DNA of 64,000 nt, taken from contig CAWJDQ010000005.1 of assembly GCA_963841695.1 (NCBI GenBank), forward strand, positions 124,001 through 188,000. The letters run 5' to 3'. The stretch comes from RYN-230 sp963841695. GTDB lineage: Bacteria > Actinomycetota > Actinomycetes > Streptosporangiales > Streptosporangiaceae. The position numbers were made by a program, and so were the translations under genes. Under the pieces are notes generated by a model. It searched no databases. It was given only the letters and a program-made list of their open reading frames with translations, and was not told the origin of the DNA. Positions 52,199 to 60,628 of the stretch are shown here, piece after piece (within the stretch, counting starts at the first letter, position 1; every line of letters starts with the position of its first letter).

Positions 52199-54068
52199 GG
52201 TAGGCCTCCACGACCTCGCTGCGCCCGCGTAGCTGCTGCATCGTTCCCTCGGCCAGGACCGCTCCCTCGGCCATCACCACCACCGGATCGCAGAATTCGT
52301 CCATGATGGCCAGCTCGTGCTCGACCATGAGGATCGTCATCCCCTCCTCGCAGAGCGCCACCAGCTCGCGGCCGATCCGCCGGGCCAGGTTCGGATGCAC
52401 GCCCGCCATCGGCTCATCGAGGAGCAGCATGGCCGGGTCGGCCATCAGCGCCCGCATGATCTCGACCAGGCGGCGCTGGCCGCCGCTCAGGTCGCCGGCG
52501 TAGTGGTTGGCGAACGGCTCCAGGCCGAACCGCCCGAGGATCGCTTCCGCCCGGATGATCGCCGCCGTCTCGTCCGCCTGCCAGTAACGCCGGCCGAGCA
52601 GGGAGCCGCGGAAGGTGTCCCCCCGGTTGCCGGGGACCGCGGACAGCAGGTTCTCCATGACGGTCAGCCGCTTGAACTCACTGGCCAGCTGGAAGGTCCG
52701 GACCAGTCCCAGCCGGGCCCGCCGGAACGCCGGCTTCCCGGTGACGTCCTGACCCTGGTACCTGATGACCCCCGAGGTCACCGGCAGGGTCCCGGCCAGC
52801 ATGGCCAGCAGCGTCGATTTCCCGGCCCCGTTCGGCCCGATCAGCCCGGTCAGCGTGCCCTTGCGCACCTGGATCGAGACCCCGGCCACCGCCCGGACCC
52901 CGCCGAAGTCGCGGGTCACCCCGACCGTTTCGAGCATCGCCGGCCGGTCCTCCGGGCCCGGGACCGCACGCTGGCCCCCGGCCCGGGCCTGCTCCGCGCC
53001 CGCCCTGGGCGTGACCGCCGGCCCCGCGCCCGCCCCGGCCGCCGCGGCCGCCCCGGCCGCCCCGGCCGCCCCGGCCGTCGCGGCCGGCCCCGCGCCCGGC
53101 GTGGCCGTCAGCGGCCGTATCACCCGCTTGCGCTCGGGGAGGATGCCCTGCGGCCGCACCCAGAGGAAGATCACGATGAGCAGCCCGATCGCGACCCACT
53201 GCAGCGACGGGATGAGGTTCGGCGGCAGGTTGTTCGAGGTGGGGATGAACCGGGTGATCTCCTCGAACCCGACCGGGACCAGGATGGCCCCGAGGACCGC
53301 GCCGAGGTGGTTGCCGGCCCCGCCGATGATGACCGCGGCGAACAGCACCACGGTCTCGGCGTAGCCCCACGCGGCCGGGGACCAGGTAGTGATGTAGGTG
53401 ACCAGGATCCCGCCGCTCAGCCCGGCGATGGCGCCGCCGGTCACCAGCATCGCGGTGCGCAGCGAGAGCAGGTTCTTGCCCAGCGAGTCCGCGACCACGT
53501 CGTTGTCCCGCATGGCGCGCAGGCTGCGGCCGTACGGGGAGGCCGTGATCCGGCGCACCAGCAGGTACACGCCCAAGGCCAGCACGATGGCCGCCGCGGT
53601 GAACACCCACTGGTAGCTGAGCGGCTGCACGCTGAACACGTTGTCACCGCGCAGCGGCGTGGGGATCAGCGACAGGCCCGCGTCGCCGTTCAGCAGCGGA
53701 CGGTAGTTCGTCACCAGCAGGTTCAGCAGGACCGCGGTCACCAGCAGCCCGACGGCGGCGAAATCACCGCGGAGCCGGCGGCCCACCAGGAACGTGAACG
53801 GCACCGCGATCAGGCCGCCGACCACCGCCGCGCCGATCCATGGCAGCGGGAACGGCAGGCCCCACCCGCCGATATAGGACTGGAATCCGCCGTTGGCGGA
53901 GTCGTGCGGGAGGGCCAGGACCGCTGCGGCGTAGCCGCCCGCGGCCTGGAAGATGATGAACCCGAAGTTGGTGACGCCCGCCACCCCGAACTGCTGGCTG
54001 AGACCCAGGCAGGCCATGGCGTCCACCGAGGCGTAGACCAGCAGGTTGATGAGATAGAAGGCGTTCAT
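52188..54068 (-). CDS. LivM-LivG fusion: permease joined to ATPase of a LIV-type ABC transporter
   Basis: A 626-residue single chain. Residues 1-~310 are a LivM-like permease (AMACLGLSQQFGVAGVTNFG, LRGDFAAVGLLVTAVLLNLL, VVLFAAVIIGGAGNHLGAVL). A linker of ~55 residues is rich in Ala/Gly/Pro, coded by a short GCC-rich repeat. From ~375 a LivG-like ATPase follows: Walker A IGPNGAGKSTLLAMLAG, signature LSGGQRRLVEIMRALMA, Walker B MLLLDEPMAGV and H-loop LMVEHELAIMDEFCD. LivM-LivG fusions occur in some actinobacteria. No frameshift. It starts 20 bases after the LivH stop. Confidence 0.92.
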   Translation of the reverse strand: MNAFYLINLLVYASVDAMACLGLSQQFGVAGVTNFGFIIFQAAGGYAAAVLALPHDSANGGFQSYIGGWGLPFPLPWIGAAVVGGLIAVPFTFLVGRRLRGDFAAVGLLVTAVLLNLLVTNYRPLLNGDAGLSLIPTPLRGDNVFSVQPLSYQWVFTAAAIVLALGVYLLVRRITASPYGRSLRAMRDNDVVADSLGKNLLSLRTAMLVTGGAIAGLSGGILVTYITTWSPAAWGYAETVVLFAAVIIGGAGNHLGAVLGAILVPVGFEEITRFIPTSNNLPPNLIPSLQWVAIGLLIVIFLWVRPQGILPERKRVIRPLTATPGAGPAATAGAAGAAGAAAAAGAGAGPAVTPRAGAEQARAGGQRAVPGPEDRPAMLETVGVTRDFGGVRAVAGVSIQVRKGTLTGLIGPNGAGKSTLLAMLAGTLPVTSGVIRYQGQDVTGKPAFRRARLGLVRTFQLASEFKRLTVMENLLSAVPGNRGDTFRGSLLGRRYWQADETAAIIRAEAILGRFGLEPFANHYAGDLSGGQRRLVEIMRALMADPAMLLLDEPMAGVHPNLARRIGRELVALCEEGMTILMVEHELAIMDEFCDPVVVMAEGAVLAEGTMQQLRGRSEVVEAYLVG

Positions 54069-54087
54069 CCGGCTCCCCGCGCGAGTC

Positions 54088-54954
54088 TCATGCCCGGGCG
54101 CCCAGCAGCCCGGTCGGGCGCACCCCGAGCATGATCAGCAGCGCCACGAAGGCCACGACGTACTTGTAGTCGGCGGTGATGTAGGCCGCGCTGATCTCGG
54201 TGGCGAGCCCGATGATCACCGCCCCGAGCATGGCCCCGTAGGCCTGGCCGGGGCCGCCCAGGAAGACCGCGGCCAGGATGAGGATCAGGAACAGGTCGGT
54301 CGAGGTGGCGTCGAAGCTGCCCGAGTCCATCGCGAACACCACGCCGGCCAGCCCGCACAGCCCGCCGGTCAGCGCCCAGGTGATGGTGATGACCCGGTTG
54401 GTGCGGATGCCGCAGTTGCGGGCCAGCGACTTGTTCGCCGCCGTGGCCCGCATCGACTTGCCCAGCCGGGTGTAGCGCAGCAGCCCGTGCACGCCGATCA
54501 TGACCAGCAGGCTCAGCGCGATGACCACGAGCTGGACGACGCTGAGGATCAGCCCGCCCGCGTGGAAGGTCGTCCCCTGGCTCATGGTGTACGAGACCGC
54601 GGTGCCGCCCGCCAGCGCCTGGACACCGAACTCGACGATGAGGGTCATCCCTAGCGAGACGATGACCATCGTGATCGGGGAGGTGCCCCGGCGCTGGAAC
54701 GGCGTGTAGACCCCGGAGTTCAGCAGCACCGAGCCGAGGGAGCAGACGGCCACCGCCACCACCAGGCCCAGCCACACCGACAGGCCGGCCTGGTTCACCA
54801 CGTAGGCCACGAACGCTCCCGCGATCATGATGGCGCCGTAGGCCAGGTTCAGCACGTCGGTGACCCCGAACTGGAGGGTGAAACCCACCGACGCGATGGC
54901 CAGGACGGAGGCGGTGACCAGCCCGAAGCCCAGCGAGGACAGGAAGATCGTCAC
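54088..54954 (-). CDS. LIV-type ABC transporter permease (LivH-like)
   Basis: A 288-residue membrane subunit with about eight hydrophobic segments. LivH features: VLNLAYGAIMIAGAFVAYVV (conserved GA-M motif), IVSLGMTLIVEFGVQALAGG, LLRYTRLGKSMRATAANKSL ARNCGI (ATPase docking loop) and LAAVFLGGPGQAYGAMLGAV. GTG 54954. It lies downstream of the binding protein and upstream of the fused LivM-LivG. In this family the substrates range from branched amino acids to aromatic and dicarboxylic acids, and the operon points to an acid rather than an amino acid. Confidence 0.92.
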   Translation of the reverse strand: MTIFLSSLGFGLVTASVLAIASVGFTLQFGVTDVLNLAYGAIMIAGAFVAYVVNQAGLSVWLGLVVAVAVCSLGSVLLNSGVYTPFQRRGTSPITMVIVSLGMTLIVEFGVQALAGGTAVSYTMSQGTTFHAGGLILSVVQLVVIALSLLVMIGVHGLLRYTRLGKSMRATAANKSLARNCGIRTNRVITITWALTGGLCGLAGVVFAMDSGSFDATSTDLFLILILAAVFLGGPGQAYGAMLGAVIIGLATEISAAYITADYKYVVAFVALLIMLGVRPTGLLGARA

Positions 54955-55015
54955 GTGCGCCCCGCCCTCCCGCCGTGGGCGGGGCGCACCGTGCCTGCGG
55001 TCATGGCGCCCGTGG

Positions 55016-56422
55016 TCATCCGGCCAGGGCCCGCAGCTGGGCGGCGGTCAGGTTGCCGACCACCTTCACCGCGCCGGAGCTGGTGTAGGTATCGACCTGG
55101 AAGATGCCCGTCGAGTCGTGGTAGCTGTCGAAACTGGTCGGGCCGCCCGGCCCCTCGTACCTGATCGCCTTCCCGGCCTTGAGCTGGGTGACGCACTGGG
55201 CGAACGAGTAGCACACCGTGGCGCCGGGAACGCCGTTCCCGATCTTGATGATGTCCGGGCCGTAGACGCTCGGCGAGGTGCTCTTGGCCATGACCATGGC
55301 CAGGGCGGCGAGGTTGATCCCGTCGTAGAGGTGCACGCCGCCCGGCGCGCTGAGGTAGGTGGTGAAGTCGCCGGTGGCGCCGGGCACCTTTCCCTGCTGG
55401 GACAGCAGCGCCTTGGAGAACGCCTGGTAGGCAGGCCCGCTGGACTCGACGACCAGGTTGTCCGCGTGGAATGCGGACACGAACGTCGAGGTGCCGACGG
55501 CCGCCGCCGCGGACTTGAAGAAGGCCGGCGAGATAGCCGCGGACGTGCCGATGATCGGGATCATCTTGCCGCCGTTGAGCTGCTTGATCTCGGAGAACAG
55601 GGTGGGATCGGCGGACCCCAGCGCCTCGGTCATGATCGCGTCCGGGTGCGACTGGATGATCGCCTCGGCCTCACTGCGGAACGTCGTGGCGGTGAGGTCG
55701 AGCGTCTGATTGGTGGTCAGGGTGATCCCGGCCTTCTTCAGCGCGGCGATCGCGGGCTGGATGAAGGTCTGGGATCCGATGTCGTTGCCGAAGGCCAGCG
55801 CGATCCGCTTGTAGTGCAACTGCTGGGCGATGGCGACCATGGCGTAGGACTCCTCCAGGTCGGGAGGAACCAGCCGGTAGAAGTACGGGTAGTGGACGTG
55901 GTCGAACTCGGACTGCCCGGTCATGCAGAACATGGCCATCTTGTGCGCGTTGATGACCGGCACCACCGAGGCCGCCTCGTCCGAGGTGCAGCCGATGACC
56001 AGGGCCAGGCCGGACGTGGAGGCGAACATCTGGTTCACCGCCGGGACCGCGTCCGCCGGGTCGCCGCGGGTGTCCACGCTCTTGCAGGTCAGCGTGTGCC
56101 CGAGGACGCCGCCGGCCTGGTTGATGGCCGCGGTCGCGCCGTAGCAGGAGGCCAGGTACGTCGGGCCGAGGGCGGCGTCGGCGCCGCTGAACGGTGCGAC
56201 GTCGGCCACCGTGAGCTTGCTGCCGGAAGGACTGCCGGAGCTGCTGGCCCCGGCTGAGCTACCGCCACCGGAACTGCTGCCGCACGCGGCCAGGCCGACG
56301 GCCAGGGCACCAGCGGCCAGTATCGCTCCGGCGCGCATCGGCCGTCCCCGCCGGGCGCCCGCAGCCGTCCGGCTGTGGTTCCCGGTGGCCGCGGCCACGC
56401 GCCTGAGGGTCGTGAACTTCAT
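55016..56422 (-). CDS. LIV-type ABC transporter substrate-binding lipoprotein (LivK-like)
   Basis: About 468 residues, periplasmic-type binding protein family 5/6. A long basic N-region and signal peptide end in lipobox LAVGLAACGSSSGG (Cys ~47), then a Ser/Gly linker. The two-lobed binding fold is shown by KLTVADVAPFSGADAALGPT, INQAGGVLGHTLTCKSVDTR and KRIALAFGNDIGSQTFIQPA. Three cysteines in the mature part may pair. ATG 56422 has a GGAGGGGG site. It is second in the operon after the FAH-family gene, 34 bases downstream, so it probably captures the compound that enzyme degrades. Confidence 0.9.
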   Translation of the reverse strand: MKFTTLRRVAAATGNHSRTAAGARRGRPMRAGAILAAGALAVGLAACGSSSGGGSSAGASSSGSPSGSKLTVADVAPFSGADAALGPTYLASCYGATAAINQAGGVLGHTLTCKSVDTRGDPADAVPAVNQMFASTSGLALVIGCTSDEAASVVPVINAHKMAMFCMTGQSEFDHVHYPYFYRLVPPDLEESYAMVAIAQQLHYKRIALAFGNDIGSQTFIQPAIAALKKAGITLTTNQTLDLTATTFRSEAEAIIQSHPDAIMTEALGSADPTLFSEIKQLNGGKMIPIIGTSAAISPAFFKSAAAAVGTSTFVSAFHADNLVVESSGPAYQAFSKALLSQQGKVPGATGDFTTYLSAPGGVHLYDGINLAALAMVMAKSTSPSVYGPDIIKIGNGVPGATVCYSFAQCVTQLKAGKAIRYEGPGGPTSFDSYHDSTGIFQVDTYTSSGAVKVVGNLTAAQLRALAG

Positions 56423-56456
56423 TGTCCCCCTCCGTACCTGGGTGGAGTGACGTAAC

Positions 56457-57362
56457 TTAGATGCCGGTCTTGAGCGGGGCGCCGGGACGCCACCGCCAGT
56501 CCTGCGGGGCGTCTTCCTCGGCGACCACCCGGTTGCGGATGGTGCCGAGTCCCTCGACGGAAATCTCGATGACGTCGCCTGGATGCATCCAGACGGGTGG
56601 CGTGCGGGCAAAGCCGACGCCGCCCGGGGTGCCGGTGGCGATGACGTCGCCGGGCACCAGCCGGGTGAACGAGGAGAAGAACTCGACGGCGCTGGGCACG
56701 TCCACGAGCATCAGCGACGTCCGGGCCGACTGCATGACCTGCCCGTTCAGCGTGGAACTGATGGCCAGGTCGGAGACGTCCAGCTCGTCGGTGGTCACCA
56801 CCTCGGGGCCCAGGGGCATGCTGCCCTCGAAGTTCTTCCCGGCCGTCCACTGGCTGGCGGCCCGCTGCCAGTCGCGGGCGGACGCGTCGTTCAGCACGAC
56901 GAAGCCCGCGATCGCGTCCAGGGCCTTGTCGGCGGTGATGTACCGGCCGCCCGCGCCGATCACGATGCCGAGCTCGGCCTCGTAGTCGAATCGCTCGGTC
57001 AGGGCCGGCTTGACCAGGTCGGCGTACGGGCCCAGGACGCTGTCGGCGCCCCGCACGAACGCGTCGGGCCAGGTCGGGACCGCGCGCCCGCCTTCCAGGG
57101 CGTGCTCGCTGTAGTTCAGGCCGAGGCACAGGATGCGCGGCGGGTTCGGCACGGCCGGGCCGAAGTCGGCTTCCGCCACCTCACGCCCATCAGCGTCGGC
57201 GACCGCGCGGATCGCATCCAGGGCCGGGAGGCCGGCCTCCAGGACGTAGTGCAGCGAGGCGAACCGCGGGTCGCCGGTGGCCTCAGCGACGTTGACGTAG
57301 CCCGAACGGCCCCGGACGTGCAGTCGCAGCCCGTCCGGGGTGGCAATGGTGGCGAGCCTCAC
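56457..57362 (-). CDS. Fumarylacetoacetate hydrolase family enzyme
   Basis: A 301-residue FAH-fold enzyme. Family members hydrolyse or isomerise 2,4-diketo acids in aromatic-acid catabolism. Seen: ILCLGLNYSEHALEGG, the metal ligands in FDYEAELGIVIGAGG and GFVVLNDASARDWQR, then WTAGKNFEGSMPLGPEVVT and DVIATGTPGGVGFARTPPVW. GTG 57362 follows AAGGAGA. It is the first gene of an operon with the LIV-type importer, divergent from the GntR regulator. The pathway is probably uptake and degradation of an aromatic or dicarboxylic acid; the substrate is not known. Confidence 0.9.
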   Translation of the reverse strand: MRLATIATPDGLRLHVRGRSGYVNVAEATGDPRFASLHYVLEAGLPALDAIRAVADADGREVAEADFGPAVPNPPRILCLGLNYSEHALEGGRAVPTWPDAFVRGADSVLGPYADLVKPALTERFDYEAELGIVIGAGGRYITADKALDAIAGFVVLNDASARDWQRAASQWTAGKNFEGSMPLGPEVVTTDELDVSDLAISSTLNGQVMQSARTSLMLVDVPSAVEFFSSFTRLVPGDVIATGTPGGVGFARTPPVWMHPGDVIEISVEGLGTIRNRVVAEEDAPQDWRWRPGAPLKTGI

Positions 57363-57666
57363 GTGCCCGGTCTCCTTCGAGGATGGTGGCGGGGGCGGTC
57401 CTCGGGCGCGGCCCGTCTGGCCACGCTAGATTGGTCGGCGAAGTCCCCGATTGGTTGTATACAACCGGATTGGTCGGAGCATAGGTCGCGTGCCGGGAAC
57501 GGGTCAATAGGGTTATGCGGAAATTAGCGACCCTGAGTGGTTACAGTCTGATCTCGATTGGTAGCATTGGTTGACTAGCCGATCCGGGTGCCTGCCGCCG
57601 GCCGCAGGGCGCGGCCGCGGCGGGCAGGCGGGCGGGGCGGACGGCAGGGCGGAGACAGCGACGGGA
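57363..57666. other. Divergent control region of the FAH operon and gntR
   Basis: About 300 bases. Apart from the GntR palindrome and the flanking ATTGGTCGG repeats it holds an AT-richer patch near 57510-57575 with GATTGGTAGCATTGG, probably the gntR promoter. I see no small gene. Confidence 0.5.
57453..57466. promoter_or_regulatory. Palindromic GntR operator between the FAH operon and its regulator
   Basis: GGTTGTATACAACC is a perfect 14-bp palindrome and contains the TTGTATACAA core typical of FadR-type GntR operators. Direct repeats of ATTGGTCGG flank it (57429-57437 and 57469-57477), which may be additional contacts. Confidence 0.8.
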
Positions 57667-58566
57667 ATGCAGAACGCAGCAGGGGCCAGGACCCCGGTCG
57701 CGGCCGGGCAGAGATACCGGCTGGCCGAGCTGATCCTGGACGAGTCGGCGCGGGCCGGCCTGGGGCCCGGTGCCCGGCTGCCCACCGAGCGCCAGCTCGC
57801 GGCGGACATGGGCGCCACCCGCACGTCGATCCGGCACGCGCTGGCCGTGCTGCAGGCCCAGGGGCGTATCTCCCGCGAGGTCGGGCGGGGCACGTTCCTG
57901 CGGCAGGACCCGGCGCAGCGCGGGCAGGCCCTGGCCGGCGCTCCCGGCCTGGCCGGGACCTCACGGGACAGCGTCGCGGGGCCGGCCGACGGCGGCCTGC
58001 GGGCACCCGGCGCGCGCCCAGCGGCCGGGATCGCGGAGTCCGCGGGCGGGCACGGCGCGGGCGGGCACGGCGCAGATGGGCACGGCGCCGCCGCGGCCGC
58101 CGCCCGCGCGCTCGCGGGACAGGCCGGCGAGGCGCCCGCCGGCTTCGCGCCGGCCGACGTGATGACCATCCGGCGGCTGCTGGAGCCGCTGGCGATGCCG
58201 CTCGTCGTGGCCTGGGCCACGGCCAGCGATTTCCGGGAGATGGACCGCTGCCTGGCCGGCGGGGACCGGGCGGACGGCTACGACGAGTTCGAGAGCTGGG
58301 ATCTAGCGCTGCACCGGACGATCATGGCGGCCAGCCACAGCCCCCTGCTCGGGCAGCTTTACGCGGTGATCGAGAACGCCCGGCACGGCCATTCCTGGGG
58401 CGACCTCAAGCGGCGCAGCGCGTCACGCGAGCGCCGCGAGAGGTACCAGGCTGACCACGCCGCGCTGGTCGCCGCGCTGCGGGCGCGGGACAGCGACCGC
58501 GCGACCGACGCGATGCGCACGCACCTGTCCAGAGTCAATAACGATCTTTTCGGCGAGACCACGTAG
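57667..58566 (+). CDS. GntR-family regulator, FCD (FadR-like) type
   Basis: A 299-residue repressor. Winged helix at ~20-85 (YRLAELILDESARAGLGPGA, LPTERQLAADMGATRTSIRH ALAVLQ, GRISREVGRGTFLRQ), then a ~75-residue Gly/Ala linker with GHGAG repeats, then the all-helical FCD domain (VMTIRRLLEPLAMPLVVAWA, DLALHRTIMAASHSPLLGQL, HAALVAALRARDSDRATDAM RTHLSRV) that binds acid ligands through a metal. The ATG at 57667 begins the family core; an in-frame ATG at 57571 would add 32 low-complexity residues. It is divergent from the FAH operon, with the TTGTATACAA operator between, so it probably represses that operon and itself. Confidence 0.9.
   Translation: MQNAAGARTPVAAGQRYRLAELILDESARAGLGPGARLPTERQLAADMGATRTSIRHALAVLQAQGRISREVGRGTFLRQDPAQRGQALAGAPGLAGTSRDSVAGPADGGLRAPGARPAAGIAESAGGHGAGGHGADGHGAAAAAARALAGQAGEAPAGFAPADVMTIRRLLEPLAMPLVVAWATASDFREMDRCLAGGDRADGYDEFESWDLALHRTIMAASHSPLLGQLYAVIENARHGHSWGDLKRRSASRERRERYQADHAALVAALRARDSDRATDAMRTHLSRVNNDLFGETT
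58042..58086. repeat. Three 15-bp tandem repeats in the gntR linker
   Basis: GCGGGCGGGCACGGC occurs at 58042 and 58057, and as GCAGATGGGCACGGC at 58072. It encodes repeated AGGHG-type residues in the interdomain linker. Confidence 0.85.
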
Positions 58567-58745
58567 CACCGCCCGGCGGGCGCGCTGACCCGCAAACGCC
58601 TGGAATGGCCGCCCAGGCCCGGCAGGCTGATCCGGTCCGCCGGGAAGGCCATGACCGCAGCCCATGAGCGGGCCGCCCGCCCGGGGCCCGCCGGAGTCAG
58701 GGCGGGCACCGGGGCCGGCTGCGCCGCGGGCCGCGGGACGGGCGG

Positions 58746-59356
58746 TCAGTACCCCCCGCCGCCCCCGTAGCCGCTGCTTCCGCTGCTCGACTTGGACGCG
58801 GCCGGGGTGGGGGAACTCGAGGACATCATCGCGCCCGGCGAGACGGCGGTGACCGCGGTGACCTTGAACGCGTGCCACACCCCGCCGACCCCGTTGCCCT
58901 TGACCTGGCCCGGGGCGCTGTCACCGGCGTAGGTGTACAGCGGGTGCCCCTTGTAGGTGGCCTGCAGCACGCCGTTGGCCCGCTTGATCGTGCCGAACTT
59001 GCCGACCAGCCGGAAGCCCATGGCCGCTGCGGGCATGCCGGTGACGGGAGGCCAGGCGGTCGTGCAGGAGCCCGTGCAAGCCGAGGTCATCGCGGTGTCC
59101 TTGGCGTACCAGTACAGGGTGAAGCCCTTGGCGTCGGCCAGCACCGGCCCGATGCTCGTCTTGATCTTCTCCAGCGCGGCCGTGCCGGAAGAGGTCATCG
59201 CGGAGCTGCCCGCCGACGTGGACTTGGCGGACTTGGTGGACATGGCTGAGGCGGACTTGGTGCCGCTCGCGGTGCCGGGGGAGGTACTGCTGCCGCACGC
59301 GGGCAGCAGCAGGGCAGGAATGGCGAGGACCGCCGGTGCCCATCTGCGGTAACGCA
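58746..59356 (-). CDS. Secreted-repeat lipoprotein (lipoprotein_15 / COG4315 type)
   Basis: A ~203-residue protein. Signal peptide with lipobox LLLPACGSS, a Ser/Thr/Ala-rich linker, then two ~45-residue secreted repeats: GKFGTIKRANGVLQATYKGH PLYTYAGDSAPGQVKGNGVG GVWHAF is the typical second, and LADAKGFTLYWYAKDTAMTS ACTGSCTTAWPP the first, with a Cys pair. The end is Ser/Gly-rich (SSGYGGGGGY). The family is widespread in actinomycetes, with no settled role. ATG 59356 has GGAG eight bases upstream. Confidence 0.85.
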
Positions 59357-59531
59357 TCGTGTCTCTCCGCTCATGAGGAGGGGCGGACAATTAACCCGAG
59401 CACGTACTATCCCGCGCCGGAGTTCACGAGCGGACCCACATTTCGGCTTACGACTTTATTACGCCCCCGGCCGACCGTTTCCGGGCCTGGCCGCGGGCGC
59501 CGCGCTGCCAGGGCCGGGGACGCCCCCCCGG

Positions 59532-60560
59532 CTAAGCCGCGATGCGCGTGGCCAGCCAGGCCAGTGACAGCGGGTACCGGTAGTCGATGCTCATGTGCGT
59601 GCCCTCGAACAGCTCGAGGTGGATCACCTCGTCCGGCACGCCGGCCTCGCCCAGGGCCGCCCGGAAGGCCTGGGCGCCCAGATCGAGGAACCACTCGTCG
59701 CGCTGGCCCGCGTCGAGCCAGATCCCGCGCAGGCCGCGGAGCGCCTCCGCGTGCTGCGGCACCATCCGGACCGGATCCCAGTCCAGCCAGCGCTGCCACA
59801 CGTCCGGGCGGAGCCGTCCGGTCCGCGGCTCGAACGGCAGCTCCACCCGCCCGTCCGCGGTGGCGGAGAAGCACGCCGACACGCCCAGCAGCATCAGCAG
59901 GTCATGGTCGGCCTCTTTGGTGAACGAGACGCGGGACTGGAAGTCGTCCCACCAGCGCCAGATATCCCCGCCGTAGTCGCGGAGATGACGGGCGGACTTG
60001 CCGAACTCGGGGATGTAGCACAGCTCGTACAGCGAGTCCCCGGCGTGCGAGGCCAGCGCGCCGAACAGGTCAGGCCGGAGCATCGGGGTGATCATGGCGC
60101 CGAACCCGCCGCTGGACTTGCCGGTGATCCCCCGGTGCGCCGCGGACGGCTCCGTCCGGTAGTGCTCGTCCACCCAGGGCACCACCTCCTCGCACAGGTA
60201 GGAGTGATACTGGCCGGTGCCCGGGGAGTCCACGAACTGGCTGCCCCCGTACTTGGTCCAGGCGTTGACGTAGACCACGATGGCCCCGGGTGCCTGCCCG
60301 GACGCGAACACCGCGTCCGCGGTCTCCGGAAACGGCTGCCGGTACGGCGAGCGGTTCCGCCACATGGCCAGGTGCCCGGTGTAGCCCTGGATCACGTACA
60401 CGGTGGCGTAGCGCCGGGAGCGGTCCTCGTCGTACCCGGGCGGGACGTAGACCCACAGCGGCCGCTCGTATGGATCGCCCAGCGGGTTGCCGCGCAGCAG
60501 CTCGCTGCTGATCACGTGCTCGTCAATCCGGCCGGATAGCTCGGCGGACCAGGGCAGCAT
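59532..60560 (-). CDS. Esterase D-like alpha/beta hydrolase
   Basis: A 342-residue soluble hydrolase of the putative-esterase (esterase D / S-formylglutathione hydrolase-like) family. The nucleophile elbow is GITGKSSGGFGAMI (Ser), the acid in IWLDAGQRDEWFLDLG, and the His in FEGTHMSIDYRYP. The N-terminal strand reads RPLWVYVPPGYDEDRSRRYA TVYVIQG. ATG 60560 is chosen because GGAGGAGG lies five bases upstream; an in-frame GTG at 60599 would add 13 residues. It is divergent from the E1 gene, with direct ACCGTAGAG repeats between. Substrate unknown; no glutathione pathway genes nearby. Confidence 0.88.
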   Translation of the reverse strand: MLPWSAELSGRIDEHVISSELLRGNPLGDPYERPLWVYVPPGYDEDRSRRYATVYVIQGYTGHLAMWRNRSPYRQPFPETADAVFASGQAPGAIVVYVNAWTKYGGSQFVDSPGTGQYHSYLCEEVVPWVDEHYRTEPSAAHRGITGKSSGGFGAMITPMLRPDLFGALASHAGDSLYELCYIPEFGKSARHLRDYGGDIWRWWDDFQSRVSFTKEADHDLLMLLGVSACFSATADGRVELPFEPRTGRLRPDVWQRWLDWDPVRMVPQHAEALRGLRGIWLDAGQRDEWFLDLGAQAFRAALGEAGVPDEVIHLELFEGTHMSIDYRYPLSLAWLATRIAA

Positions 60561-60597
60561 CAGGGCCTCCTCCGTAGTCAGCAACAGTGCCGCACCC

Positions 60598-60626
60598 ACC
60601 GTAGAGCAACCGGCCCTACCGTAGAG
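60598..60626. promoter_or_regulatory. E1 -10 element and two ACCGTAGAG direct repeats
   Basis: ACCGTAGAG occurs at 60598-60606 and again at 60618-60626, exactly 20 bp apart (two helical turns). The second copy overlaps the TACCGT (60617-60622) that lies six bases before the E1 ATG. This layout suits an activator or repressor bound on one face. Confidence 0.5.
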
Positions 60627-60628
60627 GA

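Noticed and set aside
52317..54134. A 605-residue frame opposite the LivM-LivG gene
   Set aside because: Low-complexity shadow of an intact, well-supported ABC gene.
12188..58086. CRISPR-like direct repeats
   Set aside because: The arrays are head-to-tail 15 to 22-bp units without unique spacers, mostly in frame inside coding regions, and no cas genes are present.
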